This document shows, one piece after another, positions 1-7,712 of a stretch of 9,419 nucleotides of DNA. Within the stretch, counting starts at the first letter, position 1. Every line of letters starts with the position of its first letter. The notes under the pieces are model-generated. The model was not told where the DNA came from, ran no database searches, and saw only the letters and a list, made by a program, of their open reading frames with translations. The translations under genes and the position numbers were made by a program. The DNA comes from Emcibacteraceae bacterium (GTDB lineage Bacteria > Pseudomonadota > Alphaproteobacteria > Sphingomonadales > Emcibacteraceae), in the NCBI GenBank assembly GCA_016763335.1, contig JAESUD010000223.1, positions 1-9,419 of the forward strand, read 5' to 3'.

Positions 1-1110
1 ACGCTTGATCTTATCTCACGTAATTTGGACGGTTATTGCGTTAAAGCACTGACAGCACATAAAAATGTTGAAAAGTTAGCCCAGCAGGCGATTGAATTTA
101 ACGCGGAAATGGCTGTTATTGCTGATGGTGCTTTATTTGATGAATTAAAGGCAGCATTATCGTCTACTGATATAATTGTCGCCGCGGGTGAAGAAGCTTT
201 AAACGAGGCCGCGCAAATGCCGGCCGATTGGGTAATGTCATCAATCGTTGGTGCCGCAGGATTAAAACCAACTTTAACGGCAGTACGGCGCGGTGCGACA
301 ATTGCGCTTGCCAATAAAGAATGTTTGGTTTGTGCCGGTGATTTTATGATGGATCAGGTTAAAGAATTTGGTGCGACAATTTTACCGGTTGATTCAGAAC
401 ATAATGCCATTTTTCAAGTGTTTGATTTTGATCACCCGGAAACTATTGAAAAAATAACGCTTACGGCATCTGGCGGGCCGTTTTGGAATACAGATATTGC
501 TAATATGGCGACAATCACTCCCGAACAAGCGGTAAAGCACCCCAATTGGTCGATGGGTGCTAAAATATCTGTCGATAGCGCTACGATGAGGAATAAAGGA
601 CTTGAGCTTATTGAGGCTTATTATTTATTCCCTGTTACTAAAGACCAGCTTGATATTATCATTCATCCGCAATCAATTATTCATAGTATGGTCTCTTATC
701 TGGATGGTTCGGTTCTGGCGCAGCTTGGGACACCGGACATGAGAACGCCTATATCATATACTCTCGGTTGGCCGAGCCGGATGAGAACGCCTTCTAAAAA
801 ACTTGACCTTGCAGAAATTGGACAATTGGATTTTATTAAGCCTGATGAGACACGTTTCCCATCACTTAAGATTACACGAGAAGTATTGCATAATGGCGGA
901 AGTGCGCCTACTATCCTCAACGCTTCGAATGAAGTTGCTGTTCACGCGTTCTTAAAAGGGGAAATTGGTTTCCTTGATATTGCAAGAATAGTGGAAGAGA
1001 CATTGGATAAAATAAACTTTCATAATATGAAAAGTTTAAGTGATGTTCATGATGTTGATGAAAATGCGAGAAAAGTCGCGAGTGAGTTAGTTATGGGAAT
1101 TAATAATTAA
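1..1110 (+). CDS. dxr: 1-deoxy-D-xylulose 5-phosphate reductoisomerase, 5'-truncated
   Basis: Dxr converts 1-deoxy-D-xylulose 5-phosphate to 2-C-methyl-D-erythritol 4-phosphate using NADPH and a divalent metal, the committed step of the cytosolic MEP pathway to isoprenoids. The frame is open from base 1 and begins TLDLISRNLDGY, the segment just after the family's N-terminal GSTGSIG dinucleotide-binding motif, so roughly the first 15-25 residues lie outside the window; the TTG at 25 is not a real start. Counting codons from base 1, I see ANKE near 104-107, the metal site LPVDSEHN (D131, E133), TASGGPF with S157, KHPNWSMG with H180, the catalytic stretch with S193, N198, K199 and E202, and the IIHPQSIIHSMV segment. 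Together they match the full E. coli active-site set. One oddity is R197 just before NKG, where E. coli has Met. The C-terminal helical domain is complete and ends in TAA. rseP starts 1 nt later, implying an operon. Identity is secure. Confidence 0.97.
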   Translation, partial: TLDLISRNLDGYCVKALTAHKNVEKLAQQAIEFNAEMAVIADGALFDELKAALSSTDIIVAAGEEALNEAAQMPADWVMSSIVGAAGLKPTLTAVRRGATIALANKECLVCAGDFMMDQVKEFGATILPVDSEHNAIFQVFDFDHPETIEKITLTASGGPFWNTDIANMATITPEQAVKHPNWSMGAKISVDSATMRNKGLELIEAYYLFPVTKDQLDIIIHPQSIIHSMVSYLDGSVLAQLGTPDMRTPISYTLGWPSRMRTPSKKLDLAEIGQLDFIKPDETRFPSLKITREVLHNGGSAPTILNASNEVAVHAFLKGEIGFLDIARIVEETLDKINFHNMKSLSDVHDVDENARKVASELVMGINN

Positions 1111-1111
1111 T

Positions 1112-2230
1112 ATGGAATCTATTTTATCATACGGCCAAATGATGGTGGCATTTTTATCTGTGCTTACCATATTAGTGTTTGTCCATGAATGGGGCCATTA
1201 TATTGTTGCGCGCATGTGCGGCGTACGTGTGGATGTGTTTTCTATTGGTTTCGGTCCTGAAATTTGGGGTTTTTATGATAAAAATGGCACACGTTGGAAA
1301 TTTAGCTGGATACCGCTTGGCGGGTATGTGAAGTTTTTCGGTGATGCCAGTGAAGCGAGTACACCCGGTCAAGCATTACCCAGTATGTCCGAGGAAGAAA
1401 AAAAAGAAGCATTCCATTATAAAAGCCTTGCACAAAAATCGGCAATTGTTTTTGCTGGACCAGCAGTGAATTTTATTTTTGCAATTATGATAATTGCAGG
1501 TATGTATTTTTCATATGGTGAATATGTGGTTCCGCCTGTTGTCGGTGACGTCATAGAGGGGGGCGCTGCTGAAGAGGCCGGCACTCAAGCCGGCGATAGA
1601 ATAGTATCAATAGACGGCGAAGAAATATCAAGTTTCCGGGATATTAGTATTCATCTTGCCTTTAAAGTTGAAGAAAATGTTTCTGTGTCCGTTTTGAGAA
1701 ACGCTGAAATAATAAATTTAAATTTCACATTAAATATGATCGATGACAAAAATATTCTCGGTGAAAAATTGAAGGTCAGGCAAATAGGCATCAAAAGTGT
1801 TCCTCTAGCCCGTAATTTAGTGGAATATGGATTTTTTGGAGCTATCTGGCAGGCAACTATTGAAACCAAGAACCGAACCTTGCAAAATTTAAAAGGTATG
1901 AAGCAGATGGTCGTTGGTGATCGTTCCCTAAAAGAATTAGGCGGGCCAATTACAATCGCTAGAGTAGCAGGCAAAACTGCTGAAATTAGTTTTTTGGTAT
2001 TATTAAATTTTGCAGCGCATATTTCTATCGGACTTGGTATGATCAATTTGTTCCCGATACCGGTGCTTGATGGTGGACATTTGCTCTATTATGCTATAGA
2101 GGCTGTCAGACGAAAAAAAATGAGTTTGGCTGCACAAGAATTTGGATTTAAGATCGGCATAGCTTTAGTGCTAAGCTTAATGGTTTTTGCTACGTATAAT
2201 GATATTTCAAGGCAGAACTGGTTCAATTAA
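1112..2230 (+). CDS. rseP: RseP/MmpA-type site-2 intramembrane zinc metalloprotease (M50 family)
   Basis: A 372-residue inner-membrane protease that cuts transmembrane segments. In this family it is known for releasing sigma-E-type regulators by cleaving anti-sigma factors, and for clearing signal-peptide remnants. The zinc motif HEWGH (H25, E26, H29) lies in the first membrane helix (about 10-32). The second active-site motif NLFPIPVLDGG (N312, P315, P317, D320) lies in a later helix. Other hydrophobic segments are about 108-132, 293-311 and 344-361. One PDZ domain is visible at about 139-205 (GDVIEGGAAEEAG, then GDRIVSIDGEEI). The E. coli enzyme has two PDZ domains and about 450 residues, while single-PDZ forms of this size are usual in alphaproteobacteria. 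ATG 1112 is chosen because it follows the dxr stop by 1 nt and suits translational coupling; the only Shine-Dalgarno-like sequence is a weak GGGA at 1095-1098. An ATG at 1139 would still keep the first membrane helix. bamA follows after 31 nt. Confidence 0.96.
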   Translation: MESILSYGQMMVAFLSVLTILVFVHEWGHYIVARMCGVRVDVFSIGFGPEIWGFYDKNGTRWKFSWIPLGGYVKFFGDASEASTPGQALPSMSEEEKKEAFHYKSLAQKSAIVFAGPAVNFIFAIMIIAGMYFSYGEYVVPPVVGDVIEGGAAEEAGTQAGDRIVSIDGEEISSFRDISIHLAFKVEENVSVSVLRNAEIINLNFTLNMIDDKNILGEKLKVRQIGIKSVPLARNLVEYGFFGAIWQATIETKNRTLQNLKGMKQMVVGDRSLKELGGPITIARVAGKTAEISFLVLLNFAAHISIGLGMINLFPIPVLDGGHLLYYAIEAVRRKKMSLAAQEFGFKIGIALVLSLMVFATYNDISRQNWFN

Positions 2231-2261
2231 TTTTTTATGGATAAGTTAAGGTAAAAATTTA

Positions 2262-4616
2262 GTGATATTGCAGCAATATAAAATTATATTTATTTATTTA
2301 TTTATTTTCTTAACACAAGCTTTTGTGATGAATAGCTCTTGGGCGCAAGATTCTGCACCGATTGCACCATCGGCTGTTTCAATTACCAGTATTGAAGTAA
2401 CGGGTAATCAACGTATTGAAGCCAGTACAATTGAATCGTATCTTTTATTAAATATAGGTGATGATTTTACAGAACAACTTGGTGATGCTTCACTAAAGCG
2501 GCTTTATAATACGACGTTGTTTTCAGATGTCGATGTAGGACGGCGAGGTAGTGTCCTTGTTGTATCGGTAGTTGAAAACCCAATTATCAATAGAATTGTT
2601 TTTGAAGGCAATAAATATAAAGATGATGAAGATCTTTATGAAGAAATACAATTACGACCTCGTATTGTTTTCTCTCGTTCAAAAGTAAGGGCCGATGTTC
2701 AACGTATATTGGAAATTTATAGGCGAGGTGGCCGCTTTGCAGCTGCGGTTGATCCTAAGGTAATTCAGTTAGAGCAAAACCGGGTAAATCTTGTTTTTGA
2801 AATATCAGAAGGTGCGAAAAGTGTTATTGGTAAAATTAATTTTTTAGGTAATAAGGTTTTTAATAATAGTATTTTACGTACAAAAATGGCTTCTGTTGAA
2901 AGCCGTTGGTGGAAGTTTATGGCATCCGAAGACACGTATGACCCGGACCGCCTTACATATGATAAACAGCTTCTTAGGGATTTTTACCGTGAACAGGGTT
3001 ATGCCGATTTTAGGGTGACTTCTGCTGTGGCGGAACTCTCACCGGATAAAGAGTTCTTTTTTATCAATATTTCAATTGAAGAAGGCGAATTATATTCGTT
3101 TGGTGAAATTACTATTGAAAGTAAAATTGATGAACTTGATCCTGATATACTTAAGCCAGCTCTTTTTACTGTTAAAGGTGCCCAATTTGATTCTAGTGCC
3201 ATTGACAATACGGTTGATCTTCTCACAGAGCTTGCTGGCTTAAGGGGATATGCCTTTGTTGATATTAGGCCGCAGGTAAGACGGAACAGGGCTGAGAGAA
3301 CTGTTGATATTGTTTATGTTATTAACGAAGCTCCTCGTGTTTATGTTGAAGAAATTAAAATTATCAATAACGTACGGACCCATGATAAAGTTATCAGGCG
3401 GGAATTGCGCCTGATAGAAGGTGATTCGTACAATTCTATTAAACTTACGAGGTCTGAAGTTAGAGTTCGTGCGCTGCAGTTCTTTAAAGAAGTGGCTGTA
3501 GAACAACTTGAAGGTACCGCCGCAGATAAAACAATTATAGAAATTTCAGTCGAGGAACAACCGACAGGTGAGTTACAAGCAGGACTTGGTTTTTCTAGTT
3601 TTGAAGGGTTGTTGGTAAATTTCAGTATTGCTGAAAGAAATTTATTAGGTAAAGGACAATTTGTCAGACTAGGTGCCCAACTTTCAAAAAGACGTAAAGA
3701 GGTTGAATTAGGGTTCACAGAACCATATTTCCTTGACCGAAGAGTGGCCGTTGGTGCTGATATATTCTTACGTGACACTAATTTTATTGAAAGTGGCTTT
3801 AGAGCAAAAACTATCGGTACTTCACTTAGGACAGCATTCCCGCTTACTGAATATATAGTTATGAACCTTTCTTACGGGCTTTCAAAAGAAGAGGTTGTAA
3901 CGAGCTTCTTTTCTAGCAGTCCGTATATCAGCGGTAGCTCAGGTAATTTTGTAACCTCTTCTGTTAGCGTAGGTATTTCATATAATTCACTTGATAATCC
4001 GCAAAAACCAAATCGCGGACAGTTATTTACCGTTAGCCAGGATTTTGCTGGTCTTGGTGGTAATGAAAGATATCTTAGAACAAATGTAAAATATGATATT
4101 TATCTTCCTGTTTATAAACAATGGGTATTTAACTTTAGTGCTGAGGGGGGACATATCCAAGGCTTAGGAAGAGATATTCGACTAAATAGACGCTTTTTCC
4201 TCGGAAATCCAAAAATTCGTGGTTTTAAAGAAGCGGGGCTTGGCCCAAGAGAATGGAACCCTTCTTTTAGAGATCTCTTTTCTGGATTTTCTCTTGGTGG
4301 TAATACTTATTACTCGACAACTGCAGAGCTGTTCATTCCTCTTGGTGGTGGTGCAAGGGACTTAGGGATTGAAGCAAGTGCCTATATAGATGTCGGTGCA
4401 TTATTTAATGTTGATGCAGAAGATACCTTGCTATCTGATGATGGCGTGCTATATAGCTTGCTCGGTAATACGCCAAAACCTAGAATATCTGTGGGAATAG
4501 GTTTTTCATGGGCTTCACCATTTGGGCCATTTAGAATTGATTTAGCCAAGGCCATAAGAAGCCAAGATAGTGATGAAACTGAGTTTTTCCAATTTAATGT
4601 CGGAACGAGATTTTAA
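2262..4616 (+). CDS. bamA: Outer-membrane protein assembly factor BamA (Omp85 family)
   Basis: A 784-residue central subunit of the BAM complex, which folds and inserts beta-barrel proteins into the outer membrane. Residues 1-28 form a signal peptide (hydrophobic core about 8-22) with a likely signal peptidase I site SWA|QD after A28. Five POTRA domains follow, roughly 39-106, 107-185, 186-277, 278-357 and 358-433, then a 16-strand-type barrel from about 434 to the C-terminus. The hallmark L6 loop motif is present as IRGF (652-655). The closing strands show SWASPFGPFRIDLAKA, and the protein ends in an aromatic beta-signal, FQFNVGTRF. Length matches the family. The start is GTG at 2262, supported by an AAGG at 2248-2251 placed 10 nt upstream; the TTG at 2268 is in frame but worse spaced. 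It sits between rseP and skp as in many proteobacteria. A tetranucleotide repeat lies in the signal-peptide codons. Confidence 0.98.
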   Translation: MILQQYKIIFIYLFIFLTQAFVMNSSWAQDSAPIAPSAVSITSIEVTGNQRIEASTIESYLLLNIGDDFTEQLGDASLKRLYNTTLFSDVDVGRRGSVLVVSVVENPIINRIVFEGNKYKDDEDLYEEIQLRPRIVFSRSKVRADVQRILEIYRRGGRFAAAVDPKVIQLEQNRVNLVFEISEGAKSVIGKINFLGNKVFNNSILRTKMASVESRWWKFMASEDTYDPDRLTYDKQLLRDFYREQGYADFRVTSAVAELSPDKEFFFINISIEEGELYSFGEITIESKIDELDPDILKPALFTVKGAQFDSSAIDNTVDLLTELAGLRGYAFVDIRPQVRRNRAERTVDIVYVINEAPRVYVEEIKIINNVRTHDKVIRRELRLIEGDSYNSIKLTRSEVRVRALQFFKEVAVEQLEGTAADKTIIEISVEEQPTGELQAGLGFSSFEGLLVNFSIAERNLLGKGQFVRLGAQLSKRRKEVELGFTEPYFLDRRVAVGADIFLRDTNFIESGFRAKTIGTSLRTAFPLTEYIVMNLSYGLSKEEVVTSFFSSSPYISGSSGNFVTSSVSVGISYNSLDNPQKPNRGQLFTVSQDFAGLGGNERYLRTNVKYDIYLPVYKQWVFNFSAEGGHIQGLGRDIRLNRRFFLGNPKIRGFKEAGLGPREWNPSFRDLFSGFSLGGNTYYSTTAELFIPLGGGARDLGIEASAYIDVGALFNVDAEDTLLSDDGVLYSLLGNTPKPRISVGIGFSWASPFGPFRIDLAKAIRSQDSDETEFFQFNVGTRF
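2288..2307 (+). repeat. Perfect ATTT x5 tetranucleotide microsatellite inside bamA
   Basis: Five uninterrupted copies of ATTT span 20 bases in the bamA signal-peptide coding region (about codons 9-16, IFIYLFIF). Because the unit is 4 nt, gain or loss of one copy would shift the reading frame of bamA. An in-frame internal ATG at 2328 lies downstream. It may simply reflect AT-rich codons for hydrophobic residues; only between-strain comparison can tell. Confidence 0.9.
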
Positions 4617-4617
4617 T

Positions 4618-5229
4618 ATGACGAAAATTATAAATATAAAAAATGTTTTTGCTGCAGTAATTGCCGTATGTTCAATTACAATAATGAATAATGTTGCATA
4701 TTCACAAGAAATTCCAGTAGCAAAAATTATTGTTGTTGATAATAAGATCATTAGTACTAATTCAGCTGTTGCTATCGATATTAACAGGCAGGTTAGACAA
4801 ATAGAGAGCCAAATGCAGGTTGAACTTCAAACTCGCCGTAATGCTCTTCAGGCTGAACAAGAAGACATCCAGTCTAAAGTTAATATAATGCCTCAAGAAT
4901 CTTGGAACCAACTACAACAGGCTTTCCAATTAAAAGTTAATCAATATCAGCAAGATGTTCAGATAAAAGGCGTTCAACTCGACCGTGCTATTGCCAATGC
5001 CAATGCTGAACTTGCTCGTGCGCTTAAGCCAATTTTGCAAAATGTCCTACAGCAAAAAGGAGCAACTATGATGATGGATAAAACATTAATTATTGAACAA
5101 GTTCCTGGATTAGATGTTACAACAATGATTATGGAACAGCTGGACTTGGCATTGCCGTCTGTTGAAGTTGTGTTACCTGATTTACCTGAAGCAGCACCAG
5201 TCGCGGATGCAACACCAACGACAAATTAG
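4618..5229 (+). CDS. skp: Periplasmic chaperone Skp/OmpH family protein
   Basis: A 203-residue predicted periplasmic chaperone that, in this family, forms a trimer with tentacle-like helices holding unfolded outer-membrane proteins on their way to BamA. Residues 1-29 form a signal peptide (N-terminal lysines, hydrophobic core about 10-24, likely cleavage VAYS|QE). The mature part opens with a short strand (PVAKIIVVD), then a long Gln/Glu-rich, coiled-coil-prone helical stretch from about 56 to 137, then a closing strand segment (MMMDKTLIIEQ, 151-161) and a low-complexity Pro/Ala/Thr tail. ATG 4618 is chosen: it follows the bamA stop by 1 nt, has a GAGA at 4607-4610, and puts the signal peptide at the N-terminus. 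An in-frame GTG at 4570 would add 16 residues ahead of the signal peptide. Sequence similarity in this family is low, so the call rests on architecture and position directly after bamA. It ends in TAG. lpxD, a common next gene, is absent. Confidence 0.88.
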   Translation: MTKIINIKNVFAAVIAVCSITIMNNVAYSQEIPVAKIIVVDNKIISTNSAVAIDINRQVRQIESQMQVELQTRRNALQAEQEDIQSKVNIMPQESWNQLQQAFQLKVNQYQQDVQIKGVQLDRAIANANAELARALKPILQNVLQQKGATMMMDKTLIIEQVPGLDVTTMIMEQLDLALPSVEVVLPDLPEAAPVADATPTTN

Positions 5230-5252
5230 AAACTATTAATATAAAATAGATC

Positions 5253-5283
5253 AAACCTGCCAATTAATCGGCAGGTTTTTTTT
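5253..5283 (+). terminator. Intrinsic terminator closing the dxr-rseP-bamA-skp operon
   Basis: A 9-bp perfect stem, AAACCTGCC (5253-5261) with GGCAGGTTT (5270-5278), encloses an 8-nt loop and runs into eight consecutive T residues (5276-5283). It starts 23 nt after the skp stop. This is a classic strong Rho-independent terminator and separates the upstream operon from fabZ. Confidence 0.93.
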
Positions 5284-5284
5284 A

Positions 5285-5347
5285 TTGCACCTTTAATTTT
5301 TTTTCTAAATTATTATACTGAGTATAAATTATTATTATAATGGAAAA
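5285..5347 (+). promoter_or_regulatory. Probable fabZ promoter region and ribosome binding site
   Basis: The 67-nt stretch between the terminator and fabZ must contain the promoter if fabZ is transcribed on its own. It is very AT-rich. The best -10-like hexamer is TATACT at 5314-5319, with a poor -35 (TTTAAT at 5292-5297, 16-nt spacing). TTGCAC at 5285-5290 is a better -35 but 23 nt away. The exact promoter is therefore unresolved. The ribosome binding site is clearer: GGA at 5342-5344, 6 nt before the ATG. Confidence 0.35.
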
Positions 5348-5350
5348 CTG

Positions 5351-5809
5351 ATGACAACAGATCACAAAAAAATTGATGATATAGATATTAATAGAATTAA
5401 AGAATTAATTCCTCACCGTTATCCCATGTTATTGCTTGATAAGCTATGTGACATTTATTTAAGTGAAAAAGCTAAGGGTATTAAAGCTGTTACAATAAAT
5501 GAACCTTTTTTTCAGGGACATTTTCCTGAAAAACCGGTTATGCCAGGTGTTTTAATTGTTGAGGCTATGGCACAAACAGCAGCGTCACTCGTGATGTTGA
5601 GCCTTGGTGCAGAGGCAGAGGGAAAGCTTGTATATTTCATGTCTATAGACGGTGCCAAGTTTAGAAAGCCTGTTGAACCCGGTGATATGCTTGAGCTTCA
5701 TGTGCAAAAAGTACAGCACCGAAGAAATATATGGAAGTTTTCTGCAAAAGGTATTGTGAATGAAGTGGTGGTTGCAGAGGCGAAATTTACAGCCATGATA
5801 GCAACCTAA
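5351..5809 (+). CDS. fabZ: 3-hydroxyacyl-[acyl-carrier-protein] dehydratase FabZ
   Basis: A 152-residue single hot-dog-fold enzyme that dehydrates (3R)-hydroxyacyl-ACP to trans-2-enoyl-ACP in cytosolic fatty-acid elongation. The family signature is intact: PHRYPMLLLDK (21-31), then QGHFPEKPVMPGVLIVEAMAQT (55-76), with catalytic H57 and E71. A further conserved segment is FMSIDGAKFRKPVEPGD (96-112). Length is normal, and the ATG at 5351 has GGA 6 nt upstream. In many alphaproteobacteria and gammaproteobacteria fabZ is embedded between lpxD and lpxA, because FabZ and LpxA compete for the same hydroxyacyl-ACP. Here both flanking lpx genes are missing: a terminator lies on the left and gloA follows 21 nt downstream on the right. 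fabZ and gloA are probably one transcript. Confidence 0.97.
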   Translation: MTTDHKKIDDIDINRIKELIPHRYPMLLLDKLCDIYLSEKAKGIKAVTINEPFFQGHFPEKPVMPGVLIVEAMAQTAASLVMLSLGAEAEGKLVYFMSIDGAKFRKPVEPGDMLELHVQKVQHRRNIWKFSAKGIVNEVVVAEAKFTAMIAT

Positions 5810-5830
5810 ATAATCAAAAGAAATATTTCA

Positions 5831-6229
5831 ATGTCTAATAATTTTAAAATGTTACATACAATGATCAGAGTGAGGGATTTGGATAAATCCATTTCCTTTT
5901 ATTGTGATTATTTTCAAATGCAGCTTATCAGAAAAAAGGATTATCCTGGTGGCAAGTTTACTCTAGCATTTGTTGGCTATGGCGACGAGGAAAACAACAC
6001 GGTTATTGAACTTACGCATAACTGGGATCAGAATGAAGATTATGATCTTGGGAATGGGTTTGGCCATATTGCACTTGGTGTGCCGGATATTTATAAAACC
6101 TGTGCGGACCTTGAAAAGTCAGGACTTGATATTCCACGGCCACCGGGACCTATGAAACACGGTGGGACACCTATTGCTTTTATAAAAGATCCCGACGGAT
6201 ATATGATCGAGCTTATCGAGAAGAAATAA
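5831..6229 (+). CDS. gloA: Glyoxalase I (lactoylglutathione lyase), short Ni-type
   Basis: A 132-residue metalloenzyme that converts the hemithioacetal of methylglyoxal and glutathione to S-lactoylglutathione, detoxifying methylglyoxal in the cytosol. It consists of two vicinal-oxygen-chelate beta-alpha-beta repeats. The four expected metal ligands are visible as H9, E60, H79 and E127. Their spacings of 51, 19 and 48 match those of E. coli GloA (51, 18, 48) nearly exactly. Supporting motifs are FYCDYF (23-28), GFGHIALGV (76-84) and KDPDGYMIELIE (119-130). The short length without the insertions of the eukaryotic-type zinc enzyme suggests the Ni/Co-dependent class. It lies 21 nt after fabZ with only a weak purine-rich ribosome binding site (AAAAGAAA region, about 5816-5823), so translation is probably linked to fabZ. 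The pairing of fabZ with gloA is not a standard one. A terminator begins at its stop codon. Confidence 0.95.
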   Translation: MSNNFKMLHTMIRVRDLDKSISFYCDYFQMQLIRKKDYPGGKFTLAFVGYGDEENNTVIELTHNWDQNEDYDLGNGFGHIALGVPDIYKTCADLEKSGLDIPRPPGPMKHGGTPIAFIKDPDGYMIELIEKK

Positions 6230-6260
6230 AAAAACCCGGCTTAGTTAGCCGGGTTTTTTC
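6229..6260. terminator. Bidirectional intrinsic terminator between convergent gloA and gltA
   Basis: A perfect stem, AAAACCCGGC (6231-6240) with GCCGGGTTTT (6248-6257), has a 7-nt loop (TTAGTTA). It is followed by T residues to 6259 on the + strand and, because A residues precede it (6228-6234), by a matching U-run on the - strand. It can therefore end transcripts arriving from fabZ-gloA and from gltA. The gltA stop is 14 nt away. Confidence 0.93.
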
Positions 6261-6273
6261 TTAAGTTATAATT

Positions 6274-7587
6274 TTATCTGTTTTTGATATCGATATAATT
6301 TCGTTCAGTTTCACCAATGAAAAGCTGACGAGGGCGGCCAATTTTTTGTGTTGGGTCGGTGATCATTTCGCCCCACTGTGAAATCCAGCCAACTGTACGG
6401 GCAAGTGCAAACAGAACAGTAAACATTTCTGTTGGGAAGCCCATAGCCTTGAGAATAATGCCAGAATAAAAGTCAACATTCGGGTATAGTTTTTTCTCAA
6501 TGAAATATGGGTCTTCAAGTGCAATACGTTCAAGTTCTTTAGCAACATCAAGAAGAGGGTCTTGAACACCTAGTTCTTCAAGTACATCATGTGCGGCTTG
6601 CTGTAGAACCTTGGCACGTGGGTCAAAGTTTTTATAAACACGGTGACCAAATCCCATAAGACGGAAAGGGTCATTTTTGTCTTTTGCTTTGTCGATATAT
6701 TTAGGAATATTTTCAACGCTACCAATTTCACTAAGCATTTTGAGGCATGCTTCGTTAGCACCACCATGAGCAGGGCCCCAAAGCGACGCAATACCAGCTG
6801 CAATACATGCAAACGGGTTAGCACCAGAAGAACCGGCAAGTCTAACGGTTGATGTTGACGCGTTTTGTTCATGATCCGCATGGAGGATAAATATTTTATC
6901 CATGGCATCTGCAAGCGTTTTATTTACTTTATAATCTTCGCAATTTGGTACACCAAAAGTCATATAAAGGAAGTATTCTGCGTAATTAAGATCATTACGT
7001 GGATAAACAAATGGCTGCCCGATTGAATATTTATATGTCATGGCGGCAATGGTTGGTAATTTTGCAATTAATCTGTTTGATGCTACCCGGCGTTGCTCTG
7101 GATCATTAATGTCTGTACTATCGTGGTAAAAAGAGGACATAGCACCGACAACACCACACATAATGGCCATTGGATGGGCATCACGACGGAAACCGCCAAA
7201 GAAACGGTTAAGTTGTTCATGAACCATTGTGTGGTATGTTATGGCATTCTTAAATTCTTTGTCTTGCTGTGTATTTGGTAATTCGCCATTAAGAAGCAGG
7301 TAAGCAACTTCAAGAAAGTCACTTTTTTCCGCCAGTTGATCGATCGGATAACCGCGATATAATAGCTCGCCCTTATCGCCGTCAATATAAGTAATGGCGC
7401 TTTCACAGCTGGCCGTTGACGTAAATCCCGGATCGAATGTAAACATTCCGGTGTCACGGTAAAGGGTGCGGATATCAATAACATCAGGACCTGTTGATCC
7501 GCCATATATTGGCAGCTCGTAAGATTTACCATGAATTGTTAATGTTGCCATATCAGTTGAAGTTGTTTTTTTATACTTTTCTTCCAT
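6274..7587 (-). CDS. gltA: Type II (hexameric-type) citrate synthase
   Basis: A 437-residue enzyme condensing acetyl-CoA with oxaloacetate to citrate, the entry step of the TCA cycle, in the cytosol. An N-terminal beta-rich segment (about 14-50) precedes the all-helical catalytic body, as in the Gram-negative type II enzymes. The catalytic triad is intact: H274 in [11 protein letters not shown]315 in [15 protein letters not shown], and D372 in YPNVDFYSG, spaced exactly as E. coli H264, H305 and D362. [20 protein letters not shown] (236-255) is also diagnostic. The start at 7587 has an AAAGGA ribosome binding site (complement of 7598-7603) 10 nt upstream. An internal Met at residue 13 is the only near alternative and lacks such a site. 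It lies 125 nt downstream of gltX on the same strand with no clear terminator between, so it may be read both from gltX and from its own promoter. The C-terminus faces gloA across a shared terminator. Confidence 0.98.
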   Translation of the reverse strand: MEEKYKKTTSTDMATLTIHGKSYELPIYGGSTGPDVIDIRTLYRDTGMFTFDPGFTSTASCESAITYIDGDKGELLYRGYPIDQLAEKSDFLEVAYLLLNGELPNTQQDKEFKNAITYHTMVHEQLNRFFGGFRRDAHPMAIMCGVVGAMSSFYHDSTDINDPEQRRVASNRLIAKLPTIAAMTYKYSIGQPFVYPRNDLNYAEYFLYMTFGVPNCEDYKVNKTLADAMDKIFILHADHEQNASTSTVRLAGSSGANPFACIAAGIASLWGPAHGGANEACLKMLSEIGSVENIPKYIDKAKDKNDPFRLMGFGHRVYKNFDPRAKVLQQAAHDVLEELGVQDPLLDVAKELERIALEDPYFIEKKLYPNVDFYSGIILKAMGFPTEMFTVLFALARTVGWISQWGEMITDPTQKIGRPRQLFIGETERNYIDIKNR

Positions 7588-7712
7588 ATTTCTGCATCCT
7601 TTGACTGTTTATCGTTTTAAAAGCTAGTTTTACTCATAAAACGTTTATTTATAGGTTGTTATATATCGTCTTCTTAAACAAATTGTTACATTCTCAATAA
7701 TTATTCAATTAT
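7588..7712 (-). promoter_or_regulatory. gltX-gltA intergenic leader with inverted repeat
   Basis: This 125-nt AT-rich spacer separates the gltX stop from the gltA start. It holds an inverted repeat CGTTTTA (7613-7619) and TAAAACG (7637-7643), 17 nt apart and centred about 41 nt upstream of the gltA start codon. It could be an operator or a weak mRNA hairpin. No GC-rich stem plus T-run that would terminate gltX is visible, only an A/T-only palindrome just after the gltX stop. I found no confidently spaced -35/-10 pair on the minus strand, so any gltA promoter is unlocated. Confidence 0.3.

Noticed and set aside
25..27. TTG at 25 as the dxr start codon
   Set aside because: The frame is open to base 1 and the upstream codons (TLDLISRN) are conserved Dxr sequence, so the gene is simply cut by the window edge.
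3341..3778. Minus-strand open frame of 145 codons inside bamA, and similar antisense frames elsewhere
   Set aside because: They lie opposite well-identified genes, show no recognisable motifs or ribosome binding sites, and look like shadows of the coding strand.
4570..4617. GTG at 4570 as the skp start
   Set aside because: It would overlap bamA and place 16 polar residues ahead of a good signal peptide. ATG 4618, 1 nt after the bamA stop, fits better.
7617..7637. Six-codon minus-strand mini-ORF (MSKTSF) in the gltA leader, as a regulatory leader peptide
   Set aside because: It has no ribosome binding site, no run of codons for a relevant amino acid and no terminator/antiterminator pair. It is likely chance.
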